A DNA stretch of 64,000 nucleotides. Origin: Thalassobacillus_A hwangdonensis (GTDB lineage Bacteria; Bacillota; Bacilli; Bacillales; Halobacillaceae). The notes under the pieces are model-generated. The model worked only from the letters and a program-made list of their open reading frames with translations, did no database searches and was not told where the DNA came from. The translations under genes were made by a program, and so were the position numbers. Below are positions 34,208 to 42,625 of this stretch, one piece after another. Each line of letters opens with the position of its first letter. Position 1 is the stretch's first letter. Where the stretch lies: assembly GCF_042675915.1 (NCBI RefSeq), contig NZ_JBHTKL010000005.1, positions 1,054,001 through 1,118,000 on the forward strand. The letters are read 5' to 3'.

Positions 34208-35992
34208 ATGAGTGAAACGACGGAAAAAGTGTTCAAAGGTGGCGGATTTTTAGTAGAGGATTTGTCAGCGGAAGACATCATCACCCCGGAAGATTTTTCA
34301 GATGAACATTTGATGATTGCAAAAACGACAGAGGATTTCGTGTTAGGGGAAGTAGTTCCTAAAATCGATAACCTCGAAAATCATGAATTCGAACATTCTG
34401 TAGCTTTGCTGAAACAAGCTGGTGAACTTGGCCTGCTTGGCGCAGATGTCCCTGAAGAGTACGGTGGACTTGGTCTGGATAAAATCAGTTCATCCTTGAT
34501 TACGGAGAAGTTCTCCCGTGCTGGCGGTTTTTCTGTCACACATGGTGCTCATGTAGGAATCGGATCCCTTCCAATCGTCTTTTTCGGTAACGAAGATCAA
34601 AAGCAGAAATACCTCCCGAAACTGGCTTCCGGTGAATTGCTGGCTGCTTATGCATTGACAGAACCTGGTTCTGGTTCAGATGCTCTTGGAGCCAAAACGA
34701 CTGCGAAACTTAATGAGGCTGGTACTCATTATGTATTGAACGGAGAAAAACAGTGGATTACTAACTCAGCGTTCGCAGATGTATTCGTCGTGTACGCAAA
34801 AATTGATGGTGACAAATTCACTGCGTTCATCGTAGAACGTGACTACAATGGTGTTTCTACAGGCCCTGAAGAGAAGAAGATGGGTATCAAAAGCTCGTCC
34901 ACACGTACATTGATCCTGGAAGATGCTGAAGTACCTGTCGAAAATGTACTTGGAGAAATCGGCCGCGGTCACATCATCGCATTCAACATTTTGAACGTTG
35001 GACGTTACAAGCTCGCAATCGGTGGTGTCGGTGGGGCGAAGCGTTCCATTGAGCTTGCTTCCAAATACGCAAACGAGCGTAAGCAGTTCGGAACACCGAT
35101 TTCCAGCTTCTCATTGATCCAGGAAAAACTTGCATCGATGGCAGCCAATACGTATGCCAATGAAAGCTCTGTATATCGTACCGTCGGTCTTTTTGAACAA
35201 AGCATGGGTAAACTGACTGACGAACAATTGAAGGATGGAAAAGCAGTAGCGAAAGTCATTGCAGAATATGCAATCGAATGTTCATTGAACAAAGTATTCT
35301 GTACAGAGCTCCTTGACTTCACTGTTGATGAAGCAGTCCAGATCCATGGTGGATATGGATTCATGCAGGAATATGAAGTAGAGCGTATGTACCGTGATTC
35401 CCGTATCAACAGAATCTTTGAAGGTACGAATGAAATCAATCGCATGATCGTTCCTGGTACGCTTCTGAAAAAGGCGATGAAAGGTGAACTTCCATTGCTG
35501 CAAAAAGCACAGGCTCTACAAGAAGAGCTCATGATGATGATGCCTGAAGAGCCAGGAACAGAAGCATTGGAGCAGGAAAAATACTTGTTAAAGAATGCGA
35601 AGAAGATTGCATTGCTAGGCGCTGGTCTTGCTGCTCAGAAGTATGGTCAGAAGCTTGATAAAGAACAGGAATTGCTCGTCAACATTGCTGACATGGTAGC
35701 AGAAATCTATAACATGGAATCTGCCATCCTTCGTACAGAAAAAGCGATTGCGAAATTGGGTGAGGAGAAAGCCGCTCAAAAACTTCTTTACACTCAAGTG
35801 TACGTTCAGGAAGCATTCAACCGTATCGAAGCGCATGCTAAAGAAACATTGATCGCTTCAGAAACAGGCGATACACTTCGCATGATGCTTGGTGCAATGC
35901 GTAAACTTACACGCCACACACCAATTAACGTCATCGCTAAAAAACGCGAAATCGCCAAGAAACTACTATCCGAAGAAAAATACGCACTATAA
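34208..35992 (+). CDS. fadE: Acyl-CoA dehydrogenase FadE
   Basis: Long acyl-CoA dehydrogenase of 594 residues that opens the beta-oxidation cycle using FAD. Signatures AAYALTEPGSGSDALGAKTT and QIHGGYGFMQEYEVERMYRD followed by IFEGTNEINR. A C-terminal extension of about 180 residues goes beyond the usual 380-residue core, as in the B. subtilis FadE group. AGGAGGAG precedes the ATG at 34208; a longer frame from 34154 overlaps fadA. Ends at a strong terminator. Confidence 0.96.
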   Translation: MSETTEKVFKGGGFLVEDLSAEDIITPEDFSDEHLMIAKTTEDFVLGEVVPKIDNLENHEFEHSVALLKQAGELGLLGADVPEEYGGLGLDKISSSLITEKFSRAGGFSVTHGAHVGIGSLPIVFFGNEDQKQKYLPKLASGELLAAYALTEPGSGSDALGAKTTAKLNEAGTHYVLNGEKQWITNSAFADVFVVYAKIDGDKFTAFIVERDYNGVSTGPEEKKMGIKSSSTRTLILEDAEVPVENVLGEIGRGHIIAFNILNVGRYKLAIGGVGGAKRSIELASKYANERKQFGTPISSFSLIQEKLASMAANTYANESSVYRTVGLFEQSMGKLTDEQLKDGKAVAKVIAEYAIECSLNKVFCTELLDFTVDEAVQIHGGYGFMQEYEVERMYRDSRINRIFEGTNEINRMIVPGTLLKKAMKGELPLLQKAQALQEELMMMMPEEPGTEALEQEKYLLKNAKKIALLGAGLAAQKYGQKLDKEQELLVNIADMVAEIYNMESAILRTEKAIAKLGEEKAAQKLLYTQVYVQEAFNRIEAHAKETLIASETGDTLRMMLGAMRKLTRHTPINVIAKKREIAKKLLSEEKYAL

Positions 35993-35997
35993 TCTAA

Positions 35998-36036
35998 ATA
36001 AACAGCCGCTTGCCAACCAGCAAGCGGCTGTTTATT
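35998..36036 (+). terminator. Terminator of the fadNAE operon
   Basis: Perfect stem AAACAGCCGCTTGC / GCAAGCGGCTGTTT with a six-base loop, followed by ATTTG. Confidence 0.9.
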
Positions 36037-36105
36037 TGTATGATATATGCAAGTGTTTTTAAAAAGAAGGCGGTTTTCCTGCAGGTATGTTCGATAATAA
36101 TCGGT

Positions 36106-36227
36106 GGGGCGGCTGGATAACGGCGAGACTCCCGTGGGAGATGGACCTAGGTGAGACCCCGGAAGGCAGAGCCTGAGGAGGCTTGCCAGTTCCCCCACGG
36201 GAAAGCGAGTTGTTTTCCAGCCGTCCC
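36106..36227 (+). repeat. 120-bp palindrome-ended intergenic repeat, copy C
   Basis: Ends GGGGCGGCTGGATAAC and GTTTTCCAGCCGTCCC (imperfect inverted repeat). The core is GCGAGACTCC, CTAGGTGAGACCCC, GCCTGAGGAGGCTTGCCAG, GGAAAGCGAG. It lies in the 338-base gap between fadE and yusI; the remaining 100 bases hold only the yusI leader. Confidence 0.85.
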
Positions 36228-36330
36228 TAGCTATCATAAGTAGAATGGACCTGAAATCCTGACCTTAGACTTGCGCATATCATCATCAATTATGATAAAA
36301 TGAAATGGAAGATGAAGGAGGGAATCGACT

Positions 36331-36687
36331 TTGGCTTTGCAGTTTTACTGGTACCCTAAATGTGGCACATGTCGTAAAGCAAAGAAATGGTTGGACGAGC
36401 ATGACAAGAGCTATGAAGAAATACATATTGTCGAACAGCCGCCATCCAAAGCACAATTGAAAGAAATGATCGAAAAAAGCGAACTCAATGCTAAAAAGTT
36501 TTTCAATACCTCTGGTAAAAAGTATCGAGAACTTGGCATGAAGGACAAGCTGAAAGATGCGGACCAGAATCAGATGATCGAGTGGCTAGCTTCCGATGGA
36601 ATGCTGATCAAGCGTCCGATTGTCACAGACGGAAATAACGTTACCGTTGGGTTTAAAGAAGCGGATTTTGAGCAAGCTTGGAAATGA
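36331..36687 (+). CDS. yusI: ArsC/Spx-family protein (YusI-like)
   Basis: Thioredoxin-fold protein of 118 residues related to arsenate reductase and Spx. It starts LQFYWYPKCGTCRKAKKWLD with a CxxC-type pair at about residues 11-14; the later RPIVTDGNNVTVGFKE is the family's cis-Pro strand. Whether it is a reductase or a regulator is unknown. TTG start behind AAGGAGGG. In B. subtilis yusI lies between gcvH and fadE, the same arrangement as here. Confidence 0.85.
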   Translation: MALQFYWYPKCGTCRKAKKWLDEHDKSYEEIHIVEQPPSKAQLKEMIEKSELNAKKFFNTSGKKYRELGMKDKLKDADQNQMIEWLASDGMLIKRPIVTDGNNVTVGFKEADFEQAWK

Positions 36688-36784
36688 TAAGCAATTTGAG
36701 CAGAATAATGGAAGTAAAAGCATAATGCTTTTATGTTTATAGAGTGTCTAATTCATAATCATTTTAATGTGGAGGTTTGTGAAC

Positions 36785-37168
36785 ATGAGTTTACCAAAAG
36801 ATTTTCGTTATTCAGAAGAGCACGAATGGGTAAAAGTTGAGGGAGAAAAAGTACGAATCGGTATTACAGACTTTGCACAATCCGAACTTGGCGACATCGT
36901 CTTCGTTGAACTTCCTGAGGTTGGAGAAGAGATTGAAGCGGATGAGCCATTCGGCAGCGTCGAATCAGTAAAGACCGTTTCCGAACTTTATGCACCATTA
37001 AGTGGTAAAGTCGTTGAAGTGAACGAAGATCTGGAAGATAGCCCAGAATTCGTCAATGAATCTCCATATGAAAAAGCCTGGATGATTGTCGTTGAGCCAT
37101 CTGATGATTCAGAGATGGATGAATTGATGGATGCAGATCAGTATGCAGAGATGATTCAGGAAGATTAA
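36785..37168 (+). CDS. gcvH: Glycine cleavage system H protein
   Basis: Lipoyl carrier of 127 residues that shuttles the aminomethyl group in glycine cleavage and also serves in lipoate relay. Starts MSLPKDFRYSEEHEWVKVEG; the lipoylated Lys is in FGSVESVKTVSELYAPLSG (about residue 63). GGAGG precedes the ATG at 36785. No other gcv gene is near, as in B. subtilis. Confidence 0.97.
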   Translation: MSLPKDFRYSEEHEWVKVEGEKVRIGITDFAQSELGDIVFVELPEVGEEIEADEPFGSVESVKTVSELYAPLSGKVVEVNEDLEDSPEFVNESPYEKAWMIVVEPSDDSEMDELMDADQYAEMIQED

Positions 37169-37209
37169 TTCCTTCGCCATGAGGCACCCTATATTCAAGG
37201 GGTGATATC

Positions 37210-37368
37210 ATGGAACAAGACCGCAGACGTGAACCACAGAAAACTGCGAACCAGACTTACCAGCAGGATAAGCGGTCCAACGGTGCAAAGCAACAATCCG
37301 CACAAAATATGATCGAAGCACCGAAGGTTACCCAATATGTGGACTGCGACGAAAATGGTTGGTGCTGA
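37210..37368 (+). CDS. Small hydrophilic protein ending in two-Cys motif, YusG position
   Basis: Protein of 52 residues: Gln/Lys/Asn-rich body and a conserved-looking end QYVDCDENGWC. GGGGTGAT precedes the ATG; the GGGGTG is part of a short hairpin with upstream CACCC (37185-37204). It sits between gcvH and yusF, the place of yusG in B. subtilis, but homology is not verified. Function unknown. Confidence 0.7.
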   Translation: MEQDRRREPQKTANQTYQQDKRSNGAKQQSAQNMIEAPKVTQYVDCDENGWC

Positions 37369-37444
37369 CACCGATCATTTGACCCTTGAGTAAATATTGT
37401 TAAATACGTGTGATTTCTGCTATGGCACAAGCACACTTTGGATC

Positions 37445-37478
37445 ATGCGTTGCTATCTTAAGGTAGCAACGCATTTTC
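37445..37478 (+). terminator. Terminator between the 52-aa gene and yusF
   Basis: TGCGTTGCTA pairs with TAGCAACGCA around an eight-base loop, followed by TTTTCT. Confidence 0.85.
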
Positions 37479-37523
37479 TATATAAATGATTGGAATCACA
37501 TCATCTTTGAATAGGTGGTTGGT

Positions 37524-37877
37524 ATGATGGATGAAGAAAAAGCAGTCTTGATCGTTGAGGGAATCACAGATAAAAAGCATGTACTTAAGATTCTTGATGA
37601 ACCAGTGGAAGTCATATGTACTCATGGTACGCTTGGCGTTGAGAAGATGGAGCGGATGATTGATGAACATCAACTTGATGATCGTACTGTCTACATTCTT
37701 GTTGATGAAGATTACTCCGGAGGTAAACTTCGTAAACAATTGACCCACGAACTCCCTCACGCCAGGCATATTTATATCGACCGTATGTTTCGTGAAGTGG
37801 CCACTACACCTGAACCCGAACTTGCTCGAGCATTGCTTAGTCAGAATTTTACCGTCAAACCTATTTATTTAATTTAG
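37524..37877 (+). CDS. yusF: Toprim-domain protein YusF
   Basis: Small protein of 117 residues consisting of little more than a Toprim fold, the Mg-binding domain of DnaG and topoisomerases: AVLIVEGITDKKHVLKIL (Glu), then TVYILVDEDYSGGKLRKQL (DxD). It could be a nuclease or nucleotide-binding protein; role unknown. AGGTGG precedes the ATG at 37524. yusE follows after nine bases. Confidence 0.88.
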   Translation: MMDEEKAVLIVEGITDKKHVLKILDEPVEVICTHGTLGVEKMERMIDEHQLDDRTVYILVDEDYSGGKLRKQLTHELPHARHIYIDRMFREVATTPEPELARALLSQNFTVKPIYLI

Positions 37878-37886
37878 GAGTGGAGC

Positions 37887-38195
37887 ATGAGACAATTAAC
37901 GCTTGAATCCAATGACCATACACTCTTAGATAACGACTGGATGTACATTTTTATCCAAAGTCCTTTTTGCGGCACATGTCAATTGGCGTCGAAGATGCTG
38001 GAAACTGTCGAGCGCACTTATAATCGAAATTTATTTTACGATTTGAATGCTTCTTTACACCCCGATTTGATGCAGCAATATGAAATAGAGAGTGTACCGT
38101 GTCTATTAGTTATCCATAACGGAACGATAAAAGAAAAGATCTACGCCTTTCACTCTGTACCTTACCTCTATGAGCTGATGTCAAAATATGTATGA
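37887..38195 (+). CDS. yusE: Thioredoxin-like protein YusE
   Basis: Thioredoxin-fold protein of 102 residues. Active site FCGTCQLASKML at about residue 33, and the cis-proline strand is IESVPCLLVIHNG with an extra Cys. Cytoplasmic, no signal peptide. Coupled to yusF, nine bases apart with GGAG inside the gap. Confidence 0.88.
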   Translation: MRQLTLESNDHTLLDNDWMYIFIQSPFCGTCQLASKMLETVERTYNRNLFYDLNASLHPDLMQQYEIESVPCLLVIHNGTIKEKIYAFHSVPYLYELMSKYV

Positions 38196-38256
38196 ATCTT
38201 GGATTATTTCCCGAGAAATAACGAACGATTCTGTACGAAGAATAAAGGTGTCCTAT

Positions 38257-38296
38257 CTCCTGGCAGCGAATTCATAAGCTGTCAGGAGGTTTTTTT
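38257..38296 (+). terminator. Terminator-like hairpin carrying the next gene's Shine-Dalgarno
   Basis: CTCCTGGCAGC pairs with GCTGTCAGGAG (11 bp, one G-U) and is followed by GTTTTTTT. AGGAGG (38284-38289) in the 3' arm is the Shine-Dalgarno of the ATG at 38297, and the T-run is the spacer. Confidence 0.85.
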
Positions 38297-38623
38297 ATGT
38301 TGATGGAACATGTGAAAAGCTGGCAGTCGGAATTATTGGACAAAGTGGAATTGAATTCGATATGGAAAGGAAAATCACTGACCATGATGATCAGTGATAA
38401 AAGAGATACGGTGAATGTTTGTTTTCATCGAAATGAAATTATCATCAATGCATGTCCTTTCCCATCTTCCCATAAGATATTTCTGAGAGGGGATCTGGAT
38501 GTTCTTTCTGATATCTTTCAGGGCAGGCGCAAGCTTACAAGTATTCCGAAGCAGATTATACAGATTAAAGGTACATTCAGAGATGTACTATTTGTGGAGT
38601 CCCTGTTATTGCTTGCGAAATAG
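38297..38623 (+). CDS. SCP2-like small protein, YusD position
   Basis: Protein of 108 residues. The pattern VNVCFHRNEIIINACPFPSS followed by FLRGDLDVLSDIFQGRRKL suggests the sterol-carrier-protein-2-like fold that binds acyl or lipid ligands, but this is a weak call. It occupies the place of yusD in B. subtilis. Its Shine-Dalgarno is locked in a terminator hairpin just upstream. Converges with a thioredoxin-like gene two bases away. Confidence 0.65.
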   Translation: MLMEHVKSWQSELLDKVELNSIWKGKSLTMMISDKRDTVNVCFHRNEIIINACPFPSSHKIFLRGDLDVLSDIFQGRRKLTSIPKQIIQIKGTFRDVLFVESLLLLAK

Positions 38624-38625
38624 TT

Positions 38626-39045
38626 TCAGTCGATCAATTCACCGATTTTACTAACAATCGAAAGAAAATCTGCTTTATCACCAAATTGTCCGGCGATGTT
38701 ACCAGCTTGATCGATAATGATCGTGCTAGGAACTCCTTCACATTCATATGCTTTATAGAAGGTGCCATCGTTATCTACGAGACTAAGTTGATTAAGGAAT
38801 TTCTGAGAAAATTTGCTGCCTTCCTCCATTGCTCTTTCTCTTGAAGCCGCATTGATGGCAATCAATTTAACCTTGTTTGAATCCATCGAACCATGAAGTT
38901 GTTCTTTTTGGGGAAGGTCTCTGGAACAATCAGGGCACCAGGAAGCCCAAAATGTCAGCACGACAACCTTGCCGGCGTAATCGTCCAGACAGTGAGGCTG
39001 TCCTGACTCTATTTCAGGTAAACAAAATGACGGTGCTTTTTTCAT
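38626..39045 (-). CDS. TlpA/ResA-like thioredoxin-family protein
   Basis: Protein of 139 residues of the peroxiredoxin/TlpA-like group: FCLPEIESGQPHCLDDYAGK, active site FWASWCPDCSRDLP, and cis-Pro in CEGVPSTIIIDQAG. No signal peptide or membrane anchor in the chosen form, so cytoplasmic or unclassically anchored. GGGGAGAA fixes the ATG at 39045; the longer frame to 39087 lacks a Shine-Dalgarno. Confidence 0.87.
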   Translation of the reverse strand: MKKAPSFCLPEIESGQPHCLDDYAGKVVVLTFWASWCPDCSRDLPQKEQLHGSMDSNKVKLIAINAASRERAMEEGSKFSQKFLNQLSLVDNDGTFYKAYECEGVPSTIIIDQAGNIAGQFGDKADFLSIVSKIGELID

Positions 39046-39071
39046 CTTAATTCTCCCCTTACAAGAAGTAG

Positions 39072-39100
39072 TTGACGGTTGTTTCATCCCATGCTAACAT
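39072..39100 (+). promoter_or_regulatory. Promoter of the orphan SAM riboswitch
   Basis: TTGACG, 17 bases, TAACAT. Transcription would begin about 39107, twenty bases before the aptamer. Confidence 0.6.
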
Positions 39101-39128
39101 ATTTCTTAATCGAATAGCGACATCTGAA

Positions 39129-39290
39129 CTTATCCAGAGAGGCGGAGGGACTGGCCCTACGAAGCCCAGCAACCGGTTTGGAAACAAACACGGTGCTAAT
39201 TCCAGCAAAGCGATCATAAAGTGATCAGCTTTGGAAGATGAGAGAAGCAGTGACGGAACCCGAATCTCTTCTCTTTGAAGAGATTTTTTT
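39129..39290 (+). ncRNA. SAM-I riboswitch (S box) 1, with terminator but no gene behind it
   Basis: Aptamer 39129-39246: CTTATCCAGAGAGGCGGAGG, ACTGGCCC, AAGCCCAGCAACC, GGTGCTAATTCC and GAAGATGAGAGAAG, the S-box conserved blocks. Terminator 39263-39290: AATCTCTTC/GAAGAGATT then T-run, with GAGAGAAG able to form the antiterminator. The next plus-strand gene is metN, 720 bases on and behind a second S box. The switch therefore looks orphaned. Confidence 0.92.
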
Positions 39291-39340
39291 AATGCTTTCA
39301 TATCATTTGCGTGGGAAATTTCGAGACGTTTGTAAGAGTT

Positions 39341-39457
39341 TGGGCGACAGGGAAGGACTCGCTTTCCTGTGGGGGAACTGGCAAGCCTCCTCAGGCTACG
39401 CCTTCCGGGGTCTTGCCTAGCTCCTTCTCCCACTGGAGTCTCGTCCTTTCCCGCCCA
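39341..39457 (-). repeat. 120-bp palindrome-ended intergenic repeat, copy D
   Basis: Ends TGGGCGACAGGGAAGGAC and CGTCCTTTCCCGCCCA, imperfect inverted repeat. The minus strand shows the usual order GAGACTCC, CTAGGCAAGACCCCGGAAGG, GAGGAGGCTTGCCAG and GGAAAGCGAG. It lies between the two SAM riboswitches. Confidence 0.85.
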
Positions 39458-39565
39458 CCTATGCACGATTAACTTATTTCTCGAAATAACTAATTTAATC
39501 AACTCTCATCAAAGAAATTCGTAATTAAAATTGATTTGGAGGTTTTGAGAAATCACCTAATCATA

Positions 39566-39687
39566 TGGTGGATGAAAGAACGTTGAGACTCCTGCGGGAA
39601 TTGCAAGACTGGCTAGACCCCACAGGGCATAGCCCGAGGAGGCTTGCCGTCTTCCCCGCGGAAAGCGAGACGTTCTTTCACCCACCA
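39566..39687 (+). repeat. 120-bp palindrome-ended intergenic repeat, copy E
   Basis: Ends TGGTGGATGAAAGAACGT and ACGTTCTTTCACCCACCA (17 of 18). The core is GAGACTCCTGCGGGAA, CTAGACCCCACAGGGC, GAGGAGGCTTGCCG, GGAAAGCGAG. Second repeat between the two riboswitches. Confidence 0.88.
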
Positions 39688-39723
39688 GTAATATCTCAAA
39701 ACAATATTTATTTGCAAAAATTA

Positions 39724-39753
39724 TTGACAGAAGATTTAAAACGATGCTACAAT
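39724..39753 (+). promoter_or_regulatory. Promoter of metNPQ
   Basis: TTGACA, 18 bases, TACAAT. A perfect palindrome TCACTTAAGTGA (39763-39774) lies at the start of the transcript. Confidence 0.8.
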
Positions 39754-39812
39754 TCAATTTAGTCACTTAAGTGAGATAAAGCATTAACGAGTTAATACGA
39801 TAATTGAATAAA

Positions 39813-39986
39813 ATCTCTTATCCAGAGAGGCGGAGGGACTGGCCCGATGAAGCCCGGCAACCGACAAGCTGTTACAGCTTGGAAAGGTGCCAAATCCTGC
39901 AGAGTATAAAAGACTCTGACAGATGAGAGAACAGAACCTTATGTTTTACGATGCCTTTCTGTTCTCCTGAACAGAAAGGCATTTTT
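39813..39986 (+). ncRNA. SAM-I riboswitch (S box) 2 controlling metNPQ
   Basis: Aptamer 39813-39930 with CTCTTATCCAGAGAGGCGGA, ACTGGCCCGATGAAGCCC, GGCAACC, AAAGGTGCCAAATCC and CAGATGAGAGAA. Terminator 39951-39986: ATGCCTTTCTGTTC / GAACAGAAAGGCAT then TTTTTT. It turns off the methionine importer when SAM is plentiful. Confidence 0.96.
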
Positions 39987-40009
39987 TAGTTTTAGGAGGT
40001 CATTCGAAC

Positions 40010-41035
40010 ATGATTACCATCAAAGGGTTATCAAAGGTTTTTCAAAGTCGGGATCACCAGGTGAAAGCAGTCGACAACTTGGACCTGACCATTGAAAAAG
40101 GAGAAATATTCGGTGTGATCGGTTATAGTGGTGCCGGAAAAAGTACATTCATCCGCCTATTGAACCGTCTGGAAGAACCGAGCGGTGGTCAAGTGACCAT
40201 TGAAAATCAGGAAATTACCGGGCTGAGTAAGAAAGCACTTAGACTTACAAGACAGGAAATAGGGATGATCTTTCAGCACTTTCACTTGCTATGGTCAAGA
40301 ACAGTAAAAGATAATATCGCCTTTCCATTGGAAATAGCAGGGATGCCCAAAGAGGAACGACATGCACGAGTACAGGAACTGATTGAACTCGTCGGCTTAA
40401 GTGGCAGGGAAAATGCCTACCCTTCTCAGTTGAGTGGCGGACAAAAGCAGCGCGTGGGGATAGCGAGAGCACTGGCAAATAATCCGAAAGTATTGTTATG
40501 CGATGAAGCGACATCTGCGCTTGATCCCGAAACCACCGATTCCATTCTGGATTTGCTGGTGGATATCAATAAGAAATTAGGATTGACGATTATCCTGATT
40601 ACCCATGAAATGCATGTCATACGGAAGATATGTCACCGCGTGGCAGTAATGGAAGATGGGAAAGTTGTGGAGCAAGGAGATGTGCTGGATGTTTTTCTCC
40701 ATCCGGAAAAGCCCGTCACACGAAAATTCGTAGATCAGGTGATGGGAGATACAGAGCAAGCGCATTCACTGGAGTTGATTCATCAGAACTATGCTTCCGG
40801 CAAAATTCTCAAGCTTCATTTTGTCGGTGAAAACACGAACCAGGCGCTGATCACCGAGCTTGCCAGGAACTTCACGGTCGATATCAATATTCTTCACGGG
40901 AAGATCACCCAGACACAAAAAGGAGCGTATGGCACATTAATCGTCCATGTTACCGGAGATTCAGAGGAAACCGACCGTGCCATCGCATACATCAAAGAAA
41001 CATCTGTAGAAGTAGAGGTGAACCCGAATGCTTGA
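40010..41035 (+). CDS. metN: Methionine ABC transporter ATPase MetN
   Basis: ATPase of 341 residues of the D/L-methionine importer. Walker A GYSGAGKSTFIR, signature LSGGQKQRVGIARAL, Walker B VLLCDEATSALDPET, switch His LITHEMHV, and the C-terminal NIL (ACT-like) domain from about residue 255 that senses methionine. TAGGAGGT precedes the ATG. Overlaps metP by eight bases. Confidence 0.97.
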   Translation: MITIKGLSKVFQSRDHQVKAVDNLDLTIEKGEIFGVIGYSGAGKSTFIRLLNRLEEPSGGQVTIENQEITGLSKKALRLTRQEIGMIFQHFHLLWSRTVKDNIAFPLEIAGMPKEERHARVQELIELVGLSGRENAYPSQLSGGQKQRVGIARALANNPKVLLCDEATSALDPETTDSILDLLVDINKKLGLTIILITHEMHVIRKICHRVAVMEDGKVVEQGDVLDVFLHPEKPVTRKFVDQVMGDTEQAHSLELIHQNYASGKILKLHFVGENTNQALITELARNFTVDINILHGKITQTQKGAYGTLIVHVTGDSEETDRAIAYIKETSVEVEVNPNA

Positions 41036-41696
41036 AAACCTATTCCCAAACGTGAAGGTCGAGGATCTCATTACAGCGACGAATGAAACAATGTACATGA
41101 CACTTGTTTCACTTCTGGGAACACTGATATTCGGAATCTTGCTTGGTCTTACTCTATATCTGTCCTCACCAGGTGGGCTTTGGCAGAACAAAGTCATCAA
41201 TGGTATTACAGCATCCATTGTCAATGTATTCCGTGCCATCCCGTTTATTATCCTGATCCTTCTTTTGTTTCCGTTCACCGATTTTCTGATGGGTACGATC
41301 CGAGGGCCAAAAGGAGCTATACCTGCCCTGATCATTGGTGCAGCTCCTTTTTACGGACGATTGGTTGAAATCGCCTTGAAGGAAATCGATAAAGGAGTAT
41401 TAGAAGCTGCCAAAGCAATGGGTGCTAAGACATCCACAATCATTTTCAAGGTGTTATTGAAGGAATCGATGCCTGCACTCGTTTCTGGTCTTACAGTAAC
41501 AGCCATTGCATTAATCGGATATACCGCTGTTGCAGGAATTATCGGTGCCGGGGGGTTAGGAGATTTCGCTTATTTCTATGGATTCCAACGGAGCGACTTC
41601 GATATCGTGTTTGTTGCAACGGTACTCATTGTAATCATCGTATTCATTTTCCAATTCATCGGGGATTTCATCTCCAGAAAATTGGATAAAAGATAA
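41028..41696 (+). CDS. metP: Methionine ABC transporter permease MetP (MetI)
   Basis: Permease of 222 residues with five predicted membrane spans. The EAA-type loop EIDKGVLEAAKAMGAKTSTI contacts MetN. Start overlaps the metN end by eight bases, so translation is coupled. Confidence 0.96.
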   Translation: MLENLFPNVKVEDLITATNETMYMTLVSLLGTLIFGILLGLTLYLSSPGGLWQNKVINGITASIVNVFRAIPFIILILLLFPFTDFLMGTIRGPKGAIPALIIGAAPFYGRLVEIALKEIDKGVLEAAKAMGAKTSTIIFKVLLKESMPALVSGLTVTAIALIGYTAVAGIIGAGGLGDFAYFYGFQRSDFDIVFVATVLIVIIVFIFQFIGDFISRKLDKR

Positions 41697-41722
41697 ATCA
41701 TATTTATAAAGGGGAGTTAGAA

Positions 41723-42544
41723 ATGAAAAAAACGTTAAGCTTGATTGTAGGAAGTCTGTTGATTTTAGTATTGGCTGCTTGTGGAAGTTCCGATGGCGAT
41801 TCAGATGAACTTGTCGTAGGTGCGACAAGTGTTCCTCACTCCGAGGTATTGGAAGAGGCAAAACCATTGCTTGAAGAAGAAGGCATCAACCTGAAAATCG
41901 AAACATACCAGGATTATGTCCTGCCCAACAAAGACTTGGATTCTGGTGAAATTGATGCGAACTACTTCCAGCACATCCCTTATTTGGAGGAACAAAAGGC
42001 GCAAAACGACTTCGATTTCGTCAACCTGGGTGGAATCCATATCGAACCGATGGGGATCTACTCCAAAAACATTAAAAGTCTTGAGGAAATTCCAGAAGGT
42101 ACAACTGTATTGATGAGCCGTTCTGTAGCAGACCATGGACGTGTTCTTTCATTATTAGAAAGAGAAGGAATTATCAAGCTCGAAGAAGGAGTCGATAAAG
42201 TCACCGCTACGGTTGACGATATCGTCGAGAATCCTAAGAACCTGAAGTTCGATGCAGGAATCGATGCTGCACTTCTTCCTTCCAATTATGAGCGTGAAGA
42301 GAATGCACTGGTAGCGATCAACACCAACTATGCCATCGAAGCCGATCTGAATCCGACCGAAGATTCCTTGATCCTGGAAGGGCCTGAATCTCCATATGTC
42401 AATGTAATTGCAGCAAGAAGTGAAGATGAAGATAATGAACAACTGAAAAAATTGGTGGAAGTGCTGAGATCTGAAAAAATCCAGAATTTCATCAAAGAAG
42501 AATATAACGGAGCTGTCGTTCCAGCTGGCGGATCTGAAGAATAA
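41723..42544 (+). CDS. metQ: Methionine-binding lipoprotein MetQ
   Basis: Lipoprotein of 273 residues of the NlpA family. Lipobox LVLAACGSSDG, then VVGATSVPHSEVLEEAKPLL, NYFQHIPYLEEQK and MSRSVADHGRVL. It binds methionine outside and delivers it to MetNP. GGGGAG precedes the ATG. Ends at a hairpin that is also the leader of yurZ. Confidence 0.96.
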   Translation: MKKTLSLIVGSLLILVLAACGSSDGDSDELVVGATSVPHSEVLEEAKPLLEEEGINLKIETYQDYVLPNKDLDSGEIDANYFQHIPYLEEQKAQNDFDFVNLGGIHIEPMGIYSKNIKSLEEIPEGTTVLMSRSVADHGRVLSLLEREGIIKLEEGVDKVTATVDDIVENPKNLKFDAGIDAALLPSNYEREENALVAINTNYAIEADLNPTEDSLILEGPESPYVNVIAARSEDEDNEQLKKLVEVLRSEKIQNFIKEEYNGAVVPAGGSEE

Positions 42545-42552
42545 TTTACTTT

Positions 42553-42621
42553 CCTCCCGGGATAAGATGAAACGTATTGCTCATACTAGCAGTAGTCATC
42601 TATTATCTTGGGAGGTTTTTT
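42553..42621 (+). terminator. Terminator-like hairpin holding the yurZ Shine-Dalgarno
   Basis: CCTCCC...GATAAGATGA pairs with TCATCTATTATC...GGGAGG, followed by TTTTTT. GGGAGG (42610-42615) is the Shine-Dalgarno of the ATG at 42626. Confidence 0.75.
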
Positions 42622-42625
42622 ATTT

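Noticed and set aside
39059..39502. 147-codon minus-strand frame over the first SAM riboswitch
   Set aside because: It covers the riboswitch and repeat copy D on the opposite strand; no ribosome site and no recognisable protein.
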